NCBI RefSeq assembly: GCF_001426485.1 | Contig: NZ_LMET01000003.1 | Location: forward strand, 80,913-144,912 | Reading direction: 5' to 3' | Source: Aeromicrobium sp. Root472D3 | Lineage (GTDB): Bacteria; Actinomycetota; Actinomycetes; Propionibacteriales; Nocardioidaceae | Length of the DNA: 64,000 nt | Shown here: piece after piece, positions 1 through 9,522 of the stretch | How positions within the stretch are numbered: position 1 is the first letter of the stretch | Layout: each line of letters opens with the position of its first letter | Translations under genes and position numbers: made by a program | The notes under the pieces: generated by a model | What the model saw: only the letters and a program-made list of their open reading frames with translations | Told to the model about the DNA's origin: nothing | Database searches by the model: none

Positions 1-705
1 CAGCACCGGGATGCCGGCCATGTGCGCCTTCTGGACGAGCTCGAACGAGGCGCGTCCCGACACCTGCAGGGCCGTGCCGCGCAGGGGCAGACGTCCCTCG
101 CGCAGCGCCCACCCGACGACCTTGTCGACGGCGTTGTGGCGCCCGACGTCCTCGCGCAGGCACAGCAGCTCGCCGTCGGGGCCGAACAGGCCGGCCGCGT
201 GCACGCCGCCGGTGCGGTCGAAGACCTTCTGGTGCTCGCGCAGGCGGTCGGGGAGCGAACCCAGCAGCGCGGGGCTCCACGGGGTGTCGTCGTCGGTCAG
301 GCCGAAGTGCGTCGCCTTGTGCACCGCGTCGATCGAGGCCGTGCCGCAGATGCCGCACGAGCTCGACGTGTAGACGTGGCGCTCGAGGCTCAGGTCGGGC
401 GGCGCGGTGCCGGCGCTCAGCTCGGCGTCGATGACGTTGAACGTCTGCAGGCCCTGCTCGTCGGTGCCGGCGCAGAACCGCATCGACGCGAGCTGCTCGT
501 TGGACCAGACGACGCCCTCGGAGACCAGGAAGCCCCCGACGAGGTCGAAGTCGTCACCGGGCGAGCGCATCGTCACCGAGAACGAGGAGCCGTTGACGCG
601 CACCTCGAGCGGTTCCTCGACCGCCAGCGAGTCCTCGCGTCCCATCGACGTCCCGTCGGCCGCGTAGCGCGCGACCCGCGTGCGTCGGACCAGTCGTCCT
701 GCCAT
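1..705 (-). CDS. fdhD: FdhD, formate dehydrogenase sulfurtransferase (3' end outside window)
   Basis: FdhD passes sulfur from the cysteine desulfurase to the bis-MGD molybdenum cofactor of formate dehydrogenases in the cytoplasm. The reverse strand reads openly from an ATG at 705, preceded by a GAGGTGG ribosome site, to the window edge, giving about 235 codons of a family usually near 270-280 residues. The diagnostic SSSCGICG segment holds the CxxC pair that carries the persulfide. A later FDRTGGVHAAGLF stretch and a GRHNAVDK stretch are also typical of FdhD. No formate dehydrogenase gene is visible; it may lie beyond the edge. Product recognition is firm. The C-terminus cannot be judged. Confidence 0.93.
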   Translation of the reverse strand, partial: MAGRLVRRTRVARYAADGTSMGREDSLAVEEPLEVRVNGSSFSVTMRSPGDDFDLVGGFLVSEGVVWSNEQLASMRFCAGTDEQGLQTFNVIDAELSAGTAPPDLSLERHVYTSSSCGICGTASIDAVHKATHFGLTDDDTPWSPALLGSLPDRLREHQKVFDRTGGVHAAGLFGPDGELLCLREDVGRHNAVDKVVGWALREGRLPLRGTALQVSGRASFELVQKAHMAGIPVL

Positions 706-833
706 GCGTCCCACCTCTTTCGCGCGTAGCCTCGATCCTCGCACGACCCGCCCAGCGTCTCGCGTCGAGCAGGGGCGCGACGGTGCGAACCTCTCAGGAG
801 GCGACGGCGCCGATCGCGTGCGATGGTCGGTCC

Positions 834-1754
834 ATGCCCCGCTCCCGCACCGCACTGGTCACCGGTGCCACCGGCTACATCGGCGCCCAGGTCGTCGCCC
901 GCCTGCTCGAGGACGGGTGGACGGTCCGCGTGCTGACCCGCGACGCGTCCGGGCTCGCCGGGCGTCCGTGGGCGTCCGACGTCGAGGTCGTCGAGGGCGA
1001 CGCGCAGGACGCGGCCGTGCTGAGCCGTGCCGCCGACGGTGCCGACGTCGCGTGGTTCCTGATCCACTCGATGACGGGCACGTACGAGTACGCGACGCGC
1101 GACCGCACGATCGCGACGCGCTTCGGGCAGGCCTGCCGGTCGGCGGGCGTCTCGCGCATCGTCTACCTGGGCGGTCTCTACCCCGACGACGTGACCCTGT
1201 CGCCGCACCTGGAGTCGCGCCGAGAGGTCGGCGAGATCCTGATGGAGTCGGGCGTGCCGACCGCCGTGCTGCAGGCCGGCATCGTGGTCGGTGCCGGGTC
1301 GGTGTCGTACGAGATGCTCGCGACCGCCACCGAGAAGCTGCCCGTCGTGGTCGCCCCCGACTGGCTCGCCCACCGCGTGCAGCCCATCGCGATCCGCGAC
1401 GCCCTGCACTACCTGGTGGGGGCGGCCGACCTGCCGCCGTCGGTCAACCGGGCCTTCGACATCGGCGGGTCGGACGCGCTGGCGTACCGCGACCTGATCT
1501 CCGTCTACGCCGAGGTGGCGGGGCTGCGCCGCCGGCCGATCCTGACGGTGCCGATCCTGATGCCCCGCACGACGGCGCTGTGGGCGGGCATCCTCGCCCC
1601 CGTGCCGACGAGCCTGGCGAGCTCGCTGCTCGAGAGCCTCATGCTCGACATGGTGTGCCGCGAGCACGACCTCGACGACCTGGTCGGCGCGCCCGTCGGC
1701 GGGGCGCTGAGCTTCCGCGAGGCCGTCGTGGCCGCTCGCGGGTCGCGCGACTGA
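834..1754 (+). CDS. NAD(P)-binding SDR/NmrA-like oxidoreductase
   Basis: This 306-residue protein begins with a Rossmann fold whose GATGYIG motif at residues 10-16 is the dinucleotide-binding loop of atypical short-chain dehydrogenases. It belongs to the NAD-dependent epimerase/NmrA-like group that often has no classical YxxxK site. The start at 834 places the Rossmann strand at the N-terminus. An upstream GTG at 783 is open in frame, but its 17 extra residues look non-structural. A clear AGGAGG lies at 796-801, unusually far from 834, so the start is not certain. The gene runs alone, convergent with the AI-2E-family permease. The substrate is not predictable. Confidence 0.8.
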   Translation: MPRSRTALVTGATGYIGAQVVARLLEDGWTVRVLTRDASGLAGRPWASDVEVVEGDAQDAAVLSRAADGADVAWFLIHSMTGTYEYATRDRTIATRFGQACRSAGVSRIVYLGGLYPDDVTLSPHLESRREVGEILMESGVPTAVLQAGIVVGAGSVSYEMLATATEKLPVVVAPDWLAHRVQPIAIRDALHYLVGAADLPPSVNRAFDIGGSDALAYRDLISVYAEVAGLRRRPILTVPILMPRTTALWAGILAPVPTSLASSLLESLMLDMVCREHDLDDLVGAPVGGALSFREAVVAARGSRD

Positions 1755-1760
1755 CCGACG

Positions 1761-2906
1761 TCAGCCGGGCAGCTCGTCGTTGGCGAGGATCTCGGCCGCC
1801 CGGCCGTCGTCCTTGGGCGCCAGCACCGAGACCGAGTCGTCGATGCGCTCGTTGACGTAGCGCAGGATCTCGGCGACGCTCGCGGCCACCGGCACCGCGA
1901 GGAACGCCCCCGTGATGCCGAACAGCGAGCCGCCGGCCGTGACGCTGAGCAGCACGACCGCGGGGTGCAGGTTCATGGTCTTGCCCTGCAGGATCGGCGA
2001 GAGGACGTTGCCCTCGAGCTGCTGCACCGCGATGACGATGATCAGCGCGATCAGGGCGTCCTTGTAGTCGTTGGTCACGAGGGTCACGAGCACCGCGACG
2101 CCACCGCTCACGAAGGCGCCGACGATCGGGATGTACCCGCCGAAGAACGTGATGACGGCCAGGGGCAGGGCCAGGGGCGACCCGAGGATCGCCAGGCCGA
2201 CGCCGATGATCAGGGCGTCGATGAACGAGACCAGGGTCTGCGTGCGGATGAAGCTGCCCAGTGTGGACCAGACGCGTCCGAGCACCTCGGTGAGGTGGTC
2301 GCCCGCGCGGGCCCCGCCGAGCGTCCTGAGCCACGGCAGGAAGCGGTGGCCGTCCTTGATGAAGAAGAACGTCAGCATCAGGATCAGGACCAGGTTGATG
2401 ATGATCGAGGTCGCGGTGCTGATGGTCGTGAAGACGCCCTCGCTGATCGCGCTGGCGCTGTCCTGCAGCTTGTCCTGCAGGGCCGCGATGGCGGCGCTGA
2501 TCTGGTTCTCGGACAGGTTGAACGGCTCGCCCGTCAACCAGTCGCGCACCTCCTGCAGGCCCCCGGACGCGCTCGAGGCGATCTCGCCGGCCTGGTCGGT
2601 CACCTGCGGGATCAGGAACGTCACGACCGCGCCGAGCGTCGCGAGGAACGACACGATGACGATGCCCGCGGCGGCCGCCGCGGGCAGCCCCTTGCGGCGC
2701 ATCCACGAGACCGGGGGTGACAGCACGGTCGCGACGATCAGGGCGATCGAGGCCGGGAACAGCACGACCCAGATGTGCCCGATGCCCCAGCCGGCGATGT
2801 AGGCGGCCGCGGCGATGACGATGATGCGAAGACCCCAGCGCTGCAAGCCCGCGAAGGCGTCGTCGATGACGACGCCCCTGTCCCTGATGCTGCGCTGCTC
2901 GGCCAC
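1761..2906 (-). CDS. AI-2E family transporter (PerM/UPF0118 permease)
   Basis: The 381-residue product is an integral membrane protein of the AI-2E transporter family, known for exporting autoinducer-2 or acting as sodium/proton antiporters in different members. The N-terminus has a hydrophobic segment at about residues 27-52, a second segment around 70-90, a long soluble stretch around 95-150, then several hydrophobic segments in the second half. A PIVGAFVSGGVAVL segment and a GITGAFLAVPVAA segment match the conserved C-terminal helices of the family. The stop lies 6 bp from the convergent SDR gene, leaving no room for a separate terminator. The transported substrate here is unknown. Confidence 0.85.
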   Translation of the reverse strand: MAEQRSIRDRGVVIDDAFAGLQRWGLRIIVIAAAAYIAGWGIGHIWVVLFPASIALIVATVLSPPVSWMRRKGLPAAAAAGIVIVSFLATLGAVVTFLIPQVTDQAGEIASSASGGLQEVRDWLTGEPFNLSENQISAAIAALQDKLQDSASAISEGVFTTISTATSIIINLVLILMLTFFFIKDGHRFLPWLRTLGGARAGDHLTEVLGRVWSTLGSFIRTQTLVSFIDALIIGVGLAILGSPLALPLAVITFFGGYIPIVGAFVSGGVAVLVTLVTNDYKDALIALIIVIAVQQLEGNVLSPILQGKTMNLHPAVVLLSVTAGGSLFGITGAFLAVPVAASVAEILRYVNERIDDSVSVLAPKDDGRAAEILANDELPG

Positions 2907-2939
2907 CTGACCACCCTAGTGGTCATGCTGTCACCCGGC

Positions 2940-3620
2940 TCAGGAGGGATTCAGGCCCCAGTCGACGGGGTCTGCCCCCTGCTGCACGAGCAGGTCGTTG
3001 GCCCGGCTGAACGGCCGCGAGCCGAAGAAGCCGCGCGACGCCGACAGGGGGCTGGGGTGCACCGACTCGATCGCGGGCACGTCGCCCAGCAGGGGGCGCA
3101 GGCCCTGTGCGTCGCGCCCCCACAGGATCGCGACGAGCGGGCGGTCGCGTGCCACGAGGGCGCGGATCGCCTGCTCGGTGACGGCCTCCCACCCCTTGCC
3201 GCGGTGGCTGGCCGAGGCGCCCGGCGCCACCGTCAGCACGCGGTTGAGCAGCAGGACGCCCTGCCGCGACCACGGCGTGAGGTCGCCCGACGGGGACGGC
3301 GCGATGCCGAGGTCGGACTCGAGCTCGCGGTAGACGTTGACGAGGCTGCGCGGCAGCGGCCGCACGTCGGGCGCGACGGAGAACGAGAGCCCGACGGGGT
3401 GGCCGGGCGTCGGGTACGGGTCCTGGCCCGTGATCAGCACCTTGACGTCGGCCATGGGCTCGGCGAACGCGCGCAGGACGTCGTCACCGGCGGGCAGGTA
3501 CGAGCGGCCCGCCGCGACCTCGTCGCGCAGGAACTGCCCCATCGCCGCGATCTGGCCGGCGACGGGCTCGAGCGCCTCGGCCCAGTCGGGCGCCATCAGC
3601 TCGGACAGGGGGCGGCTCAT
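2940..3620 (-). CDS. ung: Uracil-DNA glycosylase, family 1
   Basis: Ung removes uracil from DNA to begin base-excision repair. The 226-residue product carries the catalytic water-activating loop [18 protein letters not shown] near residues 69-86 and the DNA-intercalation loop [18 protein letters not shown] near residues 186-203, which contains the catalytic histidine. The loop reads GQDPYP where enterobacterial enzymes have GQDPYH, a variant common in actinobacteria. The ATG overlaps the TGA of the upstream MFS gene by 4 bp, so the two are translationally coupled, although no functional link is known. Length and motifs fit a complete enzyme. Confidence 0.95.
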   Translation of the reverse strand: MSRPLSELMAPDWAEALEPVAGQIAAMGQFLRDEVAAGRSYLPAGDDVLRAFAEPMADVKVLITGQDPYPTPGHPVGLSFSVAPDVRPLPRSLVNVYRELESDLGIAPSPSGDLTPWSRQGVLLLNRVLTVAPGASASHRGKGWEAVTEQAIRALVARDRPLVAILWGRDAQGLRPLLGDVPAIESVHPSPLSASRGFFGSRPFSRANDLLVQQGADPVDWGLNPS

Positions 3621-4780
3621 GCGGTGCTCGCCTCCCGGGTCGCGGTGTCGTCGCGCAGCGCGTGGGGTGCCAGCAGGCCGGCCAGCACGCAGCCCACGAT
3701 CGGGACGAGGAACGCCGTCGTGAGCGGCACCCAGTGCGTCAGGAGGCCGATGACGGACGGACCGGCGAGCAGGCCCAGGTAGCCCATGCTCGTGACCCGC
3801 GCGAGGTACGTGCCCGACGACGTCTCGCTGACGTTGCCGGCCGCCGTGAAGAACTGCGGCACGCACCCGGCGAGCCCGACGCCGAAGACGGCCCACGCGA
3901 CGATCGCGAGGGCGGGGGTGGGGGCCAGCGCGGCGCCCGCGAGGCCCGCGGCGCCCAGCATCGCGGCCCGGCTGACGTAGACCGCCGGGCCCCAGCGCGC
4001 GACGACGCGGTCGGCGAACAGCCGCACGACCGTCATGGTGGCCGAGAAGGCCCCGAAGGCGTAGGCCGCGACGGTCTCGGACGATCCCAGGGAGTCGCGC
4101 AGGTGCACCGTCGTCCAGTCGTAGGCGACGCCCTCGCCGAGCAGCAGGGCGAAGGCCAGCAGGCCGAGCAGCAGCACCCGCGACGTCCACGGCACGCGTC
4201 CGCGCGGCGGCGCGTCGGCGGCGGGCGGCGTCGCGGCGACGAACGACGTGCGCAGCGACAGGGCCACGCACACGCCGACCACGGCGACGCCGAGCAGGGT
4301 CGCGCGCACGTCGACGCCGAGCGCGATCAGGCTGCCGCCCAGCACCGACGCGAGCAGCCCGCCGAGCGAGAAGAAGGCGTGGAACGCGGCCATGATCGGC
4401 CGGCCGTAGGCGCGCTCGACGACGACGGCCTGCGAGTTCATCGACACCTCGATGAAGCCGTTGGCGAAGCCCAGCACCGCGAGGGCGGCGACGAGCTGCG
4501 TCGCGTCGGTGGCCAGACCCGGGCCGGGCACGGTCGCGACGAGGGCGCACGCCGATGCCGTCAGGACCGGCCGACTCCCGAAGCGGTCGATCGCCGGGCC
4601 CGCGAGCTGCATGCCGATCCAGGCGGTGGCGCCGAGCACCAGCAGGAACAGGCCCAAGGTGGCCTGGTCGACGTCCGTGCGGTCCTTGATCGTGGGGATG
4701 TTGACGACCCACATGCCGAGCGTGAACCCGTTGAGCGCGAAGACCCCGAAGGTTGCTGTCCGGGCGCGGGTGGGAGGCAC
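3617..4780 (-). CDS. MFS transporter
   Basis: This 387-residue protein has about twelve hydrophobic segments and is a major facilitator superfamily member. The family's loop 2-3 signature is weak ([13 protein letters not shown], near residues 60-72), and a similar DRVVARWG element follows the half-way point. It resembles the sugar/drug permease group (FucP/YfmI-like fold), but the substrate cannot be read from sequence. It is followed with a 4-bp overlap by ung. It is divergent from another MFS gene at 4839, with only 58 bp between the starts, so the two promoters lie close together. Confidence 0.82.
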   Translation of the reverse strand: MPPTRARTATFGVFALNGFTLGMWVVNIPTIKDRTDVDQATLGLFLLVLGATAWIGMQLAGPAIDRFGSRPVLTASACALVATVPGPGLATDATQLVAALAVLGFANGFIEVSMNSQAVVVERAYGRPIMAAFHAFFSLGGLLASVLGGSLIALGVDVRATLLGVAVVGVCVALSLRTSFVAATPPAADAPPRGRVPWTSRVLLLGLLAFALLLGEGVAYDWTTVHLRDSLGSSETVAAYAFGAFSATMTVVRLFADRVVARWGPAVYVSRAAMLGAAGLAGAALAPTPALAIVAWAVFGVGLAGCVPQFFTAAGNVSETSSGTYLARVTSMGYLGLLAGPSVIGLLTHWVPLTTAFLVPIVGCVLAGLLAPHALRDDTATREASTA

Positions 4781-4838
4781 CGTCCGAGCCTAGCCGCGGT
4801 CGGGGGAGGGCGACGACCGACGGTAGGCTGGTCCGGCT

Positions 4839-6059
4839 GTGTCAGCCATCGCCGCCTACCGCGCGCTCCTGCGGATCGTCGGGCCCGCCTACGTCCTCGT
4901 AGCCTTCCTCGGGCGGATCCCGCTTGCCATGAGCCAGCTCGGCGTCCTGGTGCTGGTCAGCGAGACGACCGGACGGTACGGCGTCGGCGGTGCCGCCGCG
5001 GGCATCCTGGCCATCTCGAACGCCCTCGGCTCGCCCCTGTTCGGATCGCTGTCCGACCGCATCGGCCAGCGTCCCGTCGTGCTGGTGCAGTCGCTCGCGG
5101 GGGCCGCGGGGCTCGCCGGCATCGTCGCCGTGACCCACCCCGACGCCGCCCAGGGCCTGATCTTCGTCGTCGCCGGCCTGACGGGGTTCGTGATGCCGCA
5201 GGTCGGCCCGCTCGCGCGCGTCCGGTGGCGTCCCATCACGCGCGACGCCGGCGACCAGCGCCGCCTCGTCGACGCCGCCTTCTCGTACGAGGGCGCGGCC
5301 GACGAGGCGTCGTTCGTGCTCGGCCCGGCGATGATCGGCGTCCTGGCGATCCTCGCCGAGCCCGCCGGGGCGCTGCTCGCCGCCGCGGTGCTGCTCGCGG
5401 TGTTCGGCTCGTGGTTCGCGGTGCACCCCACGTCGGCGCTGGTCGGGCGTCGCACGATGCTGGGTGGCGGGGGCACGGAGCCGCTCTTCACGGGCGTGTT
5501 CGTCGTGCTGCTGCTGGCGCAGGTGTGCGTCGGCATGATCTTCGGCAGCGTCCAGACCGGCACGACGGTGCTGGCCACCGCCGAGGGGCAGGCCGGGCTG
5601 GCGGGCCTGATCCACGCCGTGCTCGGCATCGGCAGCGTCATCGCGGGCCTGGCGATCACGGGGCTGCCCGAGCGCGTCCTGTACGCGACGCGCATGGCCG
5701 TGGCCGCGCTGGGCCTGCTGGTGCTGGCCGCACCGCTGCTGCTGGTCGACTCGCTGCCGTCGCTGATCGGTGTCATCGCGCTGCTGGGCTTCGCCGTCGC
5801 GCCGTACATGATCAGCAACTTCGCGCTCGCGGGCATCCTCGTGCCGGTGCACCGGGTCAGCGCCGCGATGACGATGCTGGCCGGCGCCACGGGCATCGGG
5901 TACGCCCTCGGGGCCGCGCTGGCGGGGCGTCTGGCCGACGCCAGCGGGCACACCGCCGCCTTCGCCGTGACGGTCTCGGCCGCCGGGCTGGCCGTCGTGA
6001 TCTCGCTGGCGTCCAACCGCGCGCTGCGCCAGGCCGTCCCCGTCGACCAGGGCTACTGA
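4839..6059 (+). CDS. MFS transporter
   Basis: A 406-residue major facilitator with roughly twelve membrane segments. The canonical loop [14 protein letters not shown] lies near residues 68-81 and a YATRM-type loop follows the centre. The GTG start at 4839 gives an immediate helix. A TAGGCT box at 4824-4829 sits 9 bp upstream, so the message may be nearly leaderless; no Shine-Dalgarno sequence is visible. It faces the MFS/ung pair. Efflux of a small molecule is likely from the fold, but no substrate is inferred. It ends at a strong bidirectional hairpin shared with ald. Confidence 0.82.
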   Translation: MSAIAAYRALLRIVGPAYVLVAFLGRIPLAMSQLGVLVLVSETTGRYGVGGAAAGILAISNALGSPLFGSLSDRIGQRPVVLVQSLAGAAGLAGIVAVTHPDAAQGLIFVVAGLTGFVMPQVGPLARVRWRPITRDAGDQRRLVDAAFSYEGAADEASFVLGPAMIGVLAILAEPAGALLAAAVLLAVFGSWFAVHPTSALVGRRTMLGGGGTEPLFTGVFVVLLLAQVCVGMIFGSVQTGTTVLATAEGQAGLAGLIHAVLGIGSVIAGLAITGLPERVLYATRMAVAALGLLVLAAPLLLVDSLPSLIGVIALLGFAVAPYMISNFALAGILVPVHRVSAAMTMLAGATGIGYALGAALAGRLADASGHTAAFAVTVSAAGLAVVISLASNRALRQAVPVDQGY

Positions 6060-6069
6060 CCCGCCGCGG

Positions 6070-6113
6070 ACGTCGTCACGGGGGTGCCGGGATCGGCGCG
6101 CCCGTGACGACGT
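6070..6113. terminator. Bidirectional hairpin terminator between MFS gene and ald
   Basis: The arms 6070-6082 (ACGTCGTCACGGG) and 6101-6113 are perfect 13-bp inverted repeats. The 18-nt loop can itself fold (TGCCG/CGGCG). The hairpin lies exactly in the gap between two convergent genes and lacks a long T-run, as is usual in high-GC actinobacteria. Confidence 0.75.
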
Positions 6114-6122
6114 GAGGCGGGG

Positions 6123-7232
6123 TCAGAGCGCGCTGAGCGGGGTGACGTCGAGGCCGAGGGCCTCGCCGACCGGCCCGTTGACGAGCCGGCCGTCGTGCGT
6201 GCTGAGCCCGCCCGCGAGCGCGGCGTCGTCCGTCACGGCCTGCTTCCAGCCCTTGTTCGCGAGCGCGACGGCGTACGGCAGCGTGACGTTGGTCAGCGCG
6301 TACGTCGACGTCCGCGGCACGGCCCCGGGCATGTTGGCGACGCAGTAGAAGATCGAGTCGTGCACCCGAAACGTCGGGTCGTCGTGCGTCGTGGCGCGCG
6401 AGCTCTCGAAGCAGCCGCCCTGGTCGATCGCGATGTCGACCAGCACCGAGCCCGGACGCATCTGGGCGACCAGGTCGTCGCTGACGATCGTCGGTGCCTT
6501 GGCGCCCGGCACCAGCACGGCGCCGATGACCAGGTCGGCCTCGCGCACGGCCTTCTCGACGGCGAACGAGCTCGACGCGACCGTCGTGATCATGCCCTGG
6601 AAGCGCGCGTCGACGGCGCGCAGCTTGGCGACGTCGAGGTCGAGGATCTCGACCCGCGCGCCCATGCCGCGGGCGACCTCGGCCGCGTTGACGCCCGACA
6701 CGCCCGCGCCGATGACGACGACGTCGGCGGGGTAGACGCCCGGCACGCCTCCGGGCAGCACGCCGCGACCGCCGTTGCTGGCCATCAGGTGCTGGAAGCC
6801 GACCTGCGGGGCCAGACGTCCCGCGACCTCCGACATCGGCGCCAGCAGCGGCAGCGACCGGTCGGGCAGCTGCACCGTCTCGTACGCGATCGACGTCGTG
6901 CCGGAGGCCAGGAGCGCGTCGGTGCACGGCCGGCTGGCGGCGAGGTGCAGGTAGGTGAACAGGGTCTGCCCGCGGCGCATGCGGCCGTACTCCTCGGCGA
7001 TCGGCTCCTTGACCTTCAGCACGAGCTCGGCGGACGCCCACACCTCGTCGGCGGTGTCGAGGATCTTCGCGCCGGCGGCGACGTACTCCTCGTCGGGGAT
7101 CGACGACCCGAGGCCGGCGCCCTTCTCGATCACGACGTCGTGACCGTGGCGGGTCAGCTCGTGCACGCCGGCCGGCGTGATGGCGACGCGGTACTCGTGG
7201 TTCTTGATCTCGCGGGGGACACCGACCAGCAT
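6123..7232 (-). CDS. ald: Alanine dehydrogenase
   Basis: Ald interconverts L-alanine and pyruvate plus ammonia with NAD(H), serving alanine catabolism and redox balance. The 369-residue protein has the usual family length. It starts MLVGVPREIKNHEYRVA, the substrate-binding N-terminus shared with transhydrogenase alpha. Lys at the KVKEP segment and His at the FTYLHLAA segment are the expected catalytic pair. A GAGVSGVNAA Rossmann loop near residue 173 binds NAD. A divergent Lrp/AsnC regulator lies 133 bp away, the same arrangement as ald/aldR in mycobacteria, so alanine-responsive activation is likely. Confidence 0.96.
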   Translation of the reverse strand: MLVGVPREIKNHEYRVAITPAGVHELTRHGHDVVIEKGAGLGSSIPDEEYVAAGAKILDTADEVWASAELVLKVKEPIAEEYGRMRRGQTLFTYLHLAASRPCTDALLASGTTSIAYETVQLPDRSLPLLAPMSEVAGRLAPQVGFQHLMASNGGRGVLPGGVPGVYPADVVVIGAGVSGVNAAEVARGMGARVEILDLDVAKLRAVDARFQGMITTVASSSFAVEKAVREADLVIGAVLVPGAKAPTIVSDDLVAQMRPGSVLVDIAIDQGGCFESSRATTHDDPTFRVHDSIFYCVANMPGAVPRTSTYALTNVTLPYAVALANKGWKQAVTDDAALAGGLSTHDGRLVNGPVGEALGLDVTPLSAL

Positions 7233-7325
7233 GAGCTGCTCCTTCGACGGGGAATGTCCCTCTATCCTGAAGTAACTGCGGAACCAGCGGCAACAACGTG
7301 AACAAGATTCTGTAGACTTGCACTC

Positions 7326-7344
7326 ATCGGTGACATGTACCGAT
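7326..7344. promoter_or_regulatory. Candidate Lrp/AldR operator
   Basis: ATCGGT and ACCGAT arms flank a 7-bp centre, making a near-perfect 19-bp palindrome 21 bp before the regulator's GTG start. The position suits autoregulation by the Lrp-type protein encoded next to it. This is inferred from symmetry and location only. Confidence 0.4.
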
Positions 7345-7365
7345 CGGAGCCGCCCAGGAGGCGCT

Positions 7366-7833
7366 GTGGCGAAGGATGTTCACGACCTCGACCGGCTCGA
7401 CGCCCGCATCGTGTCGGCGCTGCGGCGCGAGGGACGGCTGCCCAACAACGCGCTGGCGGCGTCCGTCGGCGTCGCGGCGTCCACGTGCCTGACCCGGGTG
7501 CGGTCCCTGGTCGAGCGCGGCGTCATCTCGGGCTTCCACGCCGAGGTCGACCCCGCGTGGTTCGGCCGGCCCATCCAGGCCATGATCGCGGTGCGCCTGC
7601 GCAGCGACGCCCGCGGCGCGATCAGCGAGTTCTCCGACCGGATGGCCGCGATGCCCGAGGTGCTCAACGTGTACTTCCTGGCCGGCGCCGACGACTTCCA
7701 CGTGCACGTCGCGGCGAAGGACCCCGACGACCTGCGGACGTTCGTGGTCGACCACCTGAGCTCGGCACCCGAGGTCGCGCTGACCGAGACCAACCTGATC
7801 TTCGAGCACAAGCGTGGACGCCTGTCGGAGTGA
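7366..7833 (+). CDS. Lrp/AsnC family transcriptional regulator (AldR-like)
   Basis: The 155-residue protein has an N-terminal winged helix (LDARIVSALRREGRLPNNAL, about residues 9-28, then the recognition helix near VGVAASTCLTRV) and a C-terminal RAM/AsnC effector domain with the MPEVLNVYFLAGADDFHVHV segment. Such proteins form octamers and bind amino acids. The GTG at 7366 follows AGGAGG at 7356-7361. A longer reading from 7318 would add 16 residues before the fold and lacks a ribosome site. Divergence from ald strongly suggests that it controls alanine dehydrogenase, as AldR does in mycobacteria; this role is inferred from context. Confidence 0.9.
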   Translation: MAKDVHDLDRLDARIVSALRREGRLPNNALAASVGVAASTCLTRVRSLVERGVISGFHAEVDPAWFGRPIQAMIAVRLRSDARGAISEFSDRMAAMPEVLNVYFLAGADDFHVHVAAKDPDDLRTFVVDHLSSAPEVALTETNLIFEHKRGRLSE

Positions 7834-7839
7834 GCGGGC

Positions 7840-8877
7840 TCAGTCCGTCAGGGTGATGTCCTTGAACCACGAGTCGGTGGCGTAGTCGGTGACCCAGCCC
7901 AGGGCCAGGTAGAGCTGGTCGGCGCTGGTGGGGGAGTCGTCGTCGACCTCGAGGCCGACGCGGTCGCGTCCGCGCTGCGCGGCGTCGGCGATCACGGTGC
8001 CGAGCAGCGACTTGGCCACGCCGCGTCCGCGGGCGACCCGGTTGACGCCGATGTACTCGACGTACGAGCCCTCGACGCCGCCCTCCGGGGCCGACAGCAC
8101 CGAGCACACGACGGTGCCCGCCGCGACGGGCTCGCCGCCGTCCTCGGGCTCGACGTAGGCGAGCCACCAGTGGTCCCAGCGGTGACCGGGCTCCTCGCGC
8201 AGACGCTGCACGAACTCGGGAAAGCTCTCGCGGTAGTTGTTGAAGTGGTCCTCGAACGACTCCTCGAGCATCTGGTGCACGGTCTGCAGGTCGGAGGCGA
8301 TCGGGAAGCCGTTCTCGTGCTTCTCGACCGGGCGCACGACGACGCCCTCGCGGGGCTCGAGCCCCGCGTCGTCGGGGGTCACGGGCCGGTTCATGTGCAG
8401 CCACGTGCGGCGCTTGGTGTAGCCGGCGAGCGCGAGCCACCCGGCCTGGCGCGTGTCGGTCGCGAACGGGCTCTCGTCGAGCCGCGTCTCGTCGACGCCG
8501 CGCAGGCGGGCCATGCCGATCGCGACGTCCTCGGCCCACGCGTAGAAGATCCGCGCGATCGAGTCGATCTCGTGCACGTCGCGGTCGAAGTAGCCCCAGA
8601 TCAGGGCACGTCCGGCGGCCCGGTCGTGCACCGTGATCCACGCGCGGGGCACGTCGTCCTCGCCGACGGCGACGATCTGGCGGCGCGTCCACGACGCCTG
8701 ACCCGCGACCTCGGACTCGATGCCGGCCGGGTCGATGTGCGCCTCGCCGGTGCCCTGCAGCTCGTCGAGGTGACGCAGTGCGACGAGGGCGTCGATGTCG
8801 CCGTAACCGGGCACCCGAGCCGTCCACGGTCCGGGGAGGACGGGCAGGTCGAGGTTGTCGCTGAGGGATTCGGTCAT
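7840..8877 (-). CDS. Tandem GNAT-family N-acetyltransferase
   Basis: The 345-residue product has the length and layout of a double-GNAT protein. The C-terminal half carries a clear acetyl-CoA loop (VNRVARGRGVAKSLLGTVI, near residues 277-295) with the R/Q-x-x-G-x-G/A pattern. The N-terminal half is a degenerate GNAT copy. This architecture is shared with mycothiol synthase and with many uncharacterised actinobacterial acetyltransferases, but the sequence is not recognised as MshD. The ATG at 8877 is chosen because it begins the conserved part. An earlier ATG at 8895 would add six residues. The gene overlaps nothing and is convergent with the Lrp-type regulator. Confidence 0.75.
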   Translation of the reverse strand: MTESLSDNLDLPVLPGPWTARVPGYGDIDALVALRHLDELQGTGEAHIDPAGIESEVAGQASWTRRQIVAVGEDDVPRAWITVHDRAAGRALIWGYFDRDVHEIDSIARIFYAWAEDVAIGMARLRGVDETRLDESPFATDTRQAGWLALAGYTKRRTWLHMNRPVTPDDAGLEPREGVVVRPVEKHENGFPIASDLQTVHQMLEESFEDHFNNYRESFPEFVQRLREEPGHRWDHWWLAYVEPEDGGEPVAAGTVVCSVLSAPEGGVEGSYVEYIGVNRVARGRGVAKSLLGTVIADAAQRGRDRVGLEVDDDSPTSADQLYLALGWVTDYATDSWFKDITLTD

Positions 8878-8908
8878 CGCGGACACCCTACCCATCGGGC
8901 GGGCCGCG

Positions 8909-9499
8909 TCAGCGGGTCAGGCGCGACTCGAGGGCCGCGCGGGCGACCGGCCACTCGTCGTCGAGCATCGAGAACGTCACGGTGTCGCGCCACGACCCGT
9001 CGGGTCGCAGCCTGTGCTTGCGCAGGACGCCCTCGCGTCGGGCGCCGAGCCGCGCGATGGCCGCCTGCGACCGCTCGTTGCGGGCGTCGGTGTGCCACAC
9101 GACCCGCACGCAGCCGAGGTCGTCGAAGGCGCGCCGCATCAGCAGCAGCTTCGCCTCGGTGTTGACCCCCGACCGCCAGGCCCGCCGCGCGAGCCACGTC
9201 CACCCGATCGCGACGGTGCGCATCGCGGGGTCGACGTCGTAGAACGCCGTCATGCCGAGGACGTCGCCGGTCGTGGCGTCGACCTGCACCCACGGGACGG
9301 CCGGTCCGTCGAGGTAGCGCGAGACCATCGCGTCGGCGTCGGCGGGCGTGCGGGGGCGCAGGAACGTCAGCCACCGGAACACCTCGTCGTCGTCGGCCGC
9401 GGCCAGCAGCGCCGGGGCGTGCTCGGGGGCCAGCGGCTCGAGGCGGACGTGGGTGCCCGACAGCACGGGGCGGTCCGTGACGTCGCGGGGGTCGACCAT
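8909..9499 (-). CDS. GNAT-family N-acetyltransferase (RimJ/RimL-like)
   Basis: This 196-residue enzyme matches the RimJ/RimL subgroup, which acetylates protein N-termini or small molecules using acetyl-CoA. Visible hallmarks are the early RLEPLAPEH segment, the IGWTWLARRAWRSGVNTEAK segment at about residues 97-116 where the family carries its acetyl-CoA-binding region, and the late DARNERSQAAIARLGARREG segment typical of this subfamily. It lies between another GNAT gene and an ASCH gene on the same strand, with gaps of about 30 bp, so a small operon is possible. The substrate is unknown. Confidence 0.85.
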   Translation of the reverse strand: MVDPRDVTDRPVLSGTHVRLEPLAPEHAPALLAAADDDEVFRWLTFLRPRTPADADAMVSRYLDGPAVPWVQVDATTGDVLGMTAFYDVDPAMRTVAIGWTWLARRAWRSGVNTEAKLLLMRRAFDDLGCVRVVWHTDARNERSQAAIARLGARREGVLRKHRLRPDGSWRDTVTFSMLDDEWPVARAALESRLTR

Positions 9500-9522
9500 G
9501 GTCGAAGACTCTCAGACCCGCG

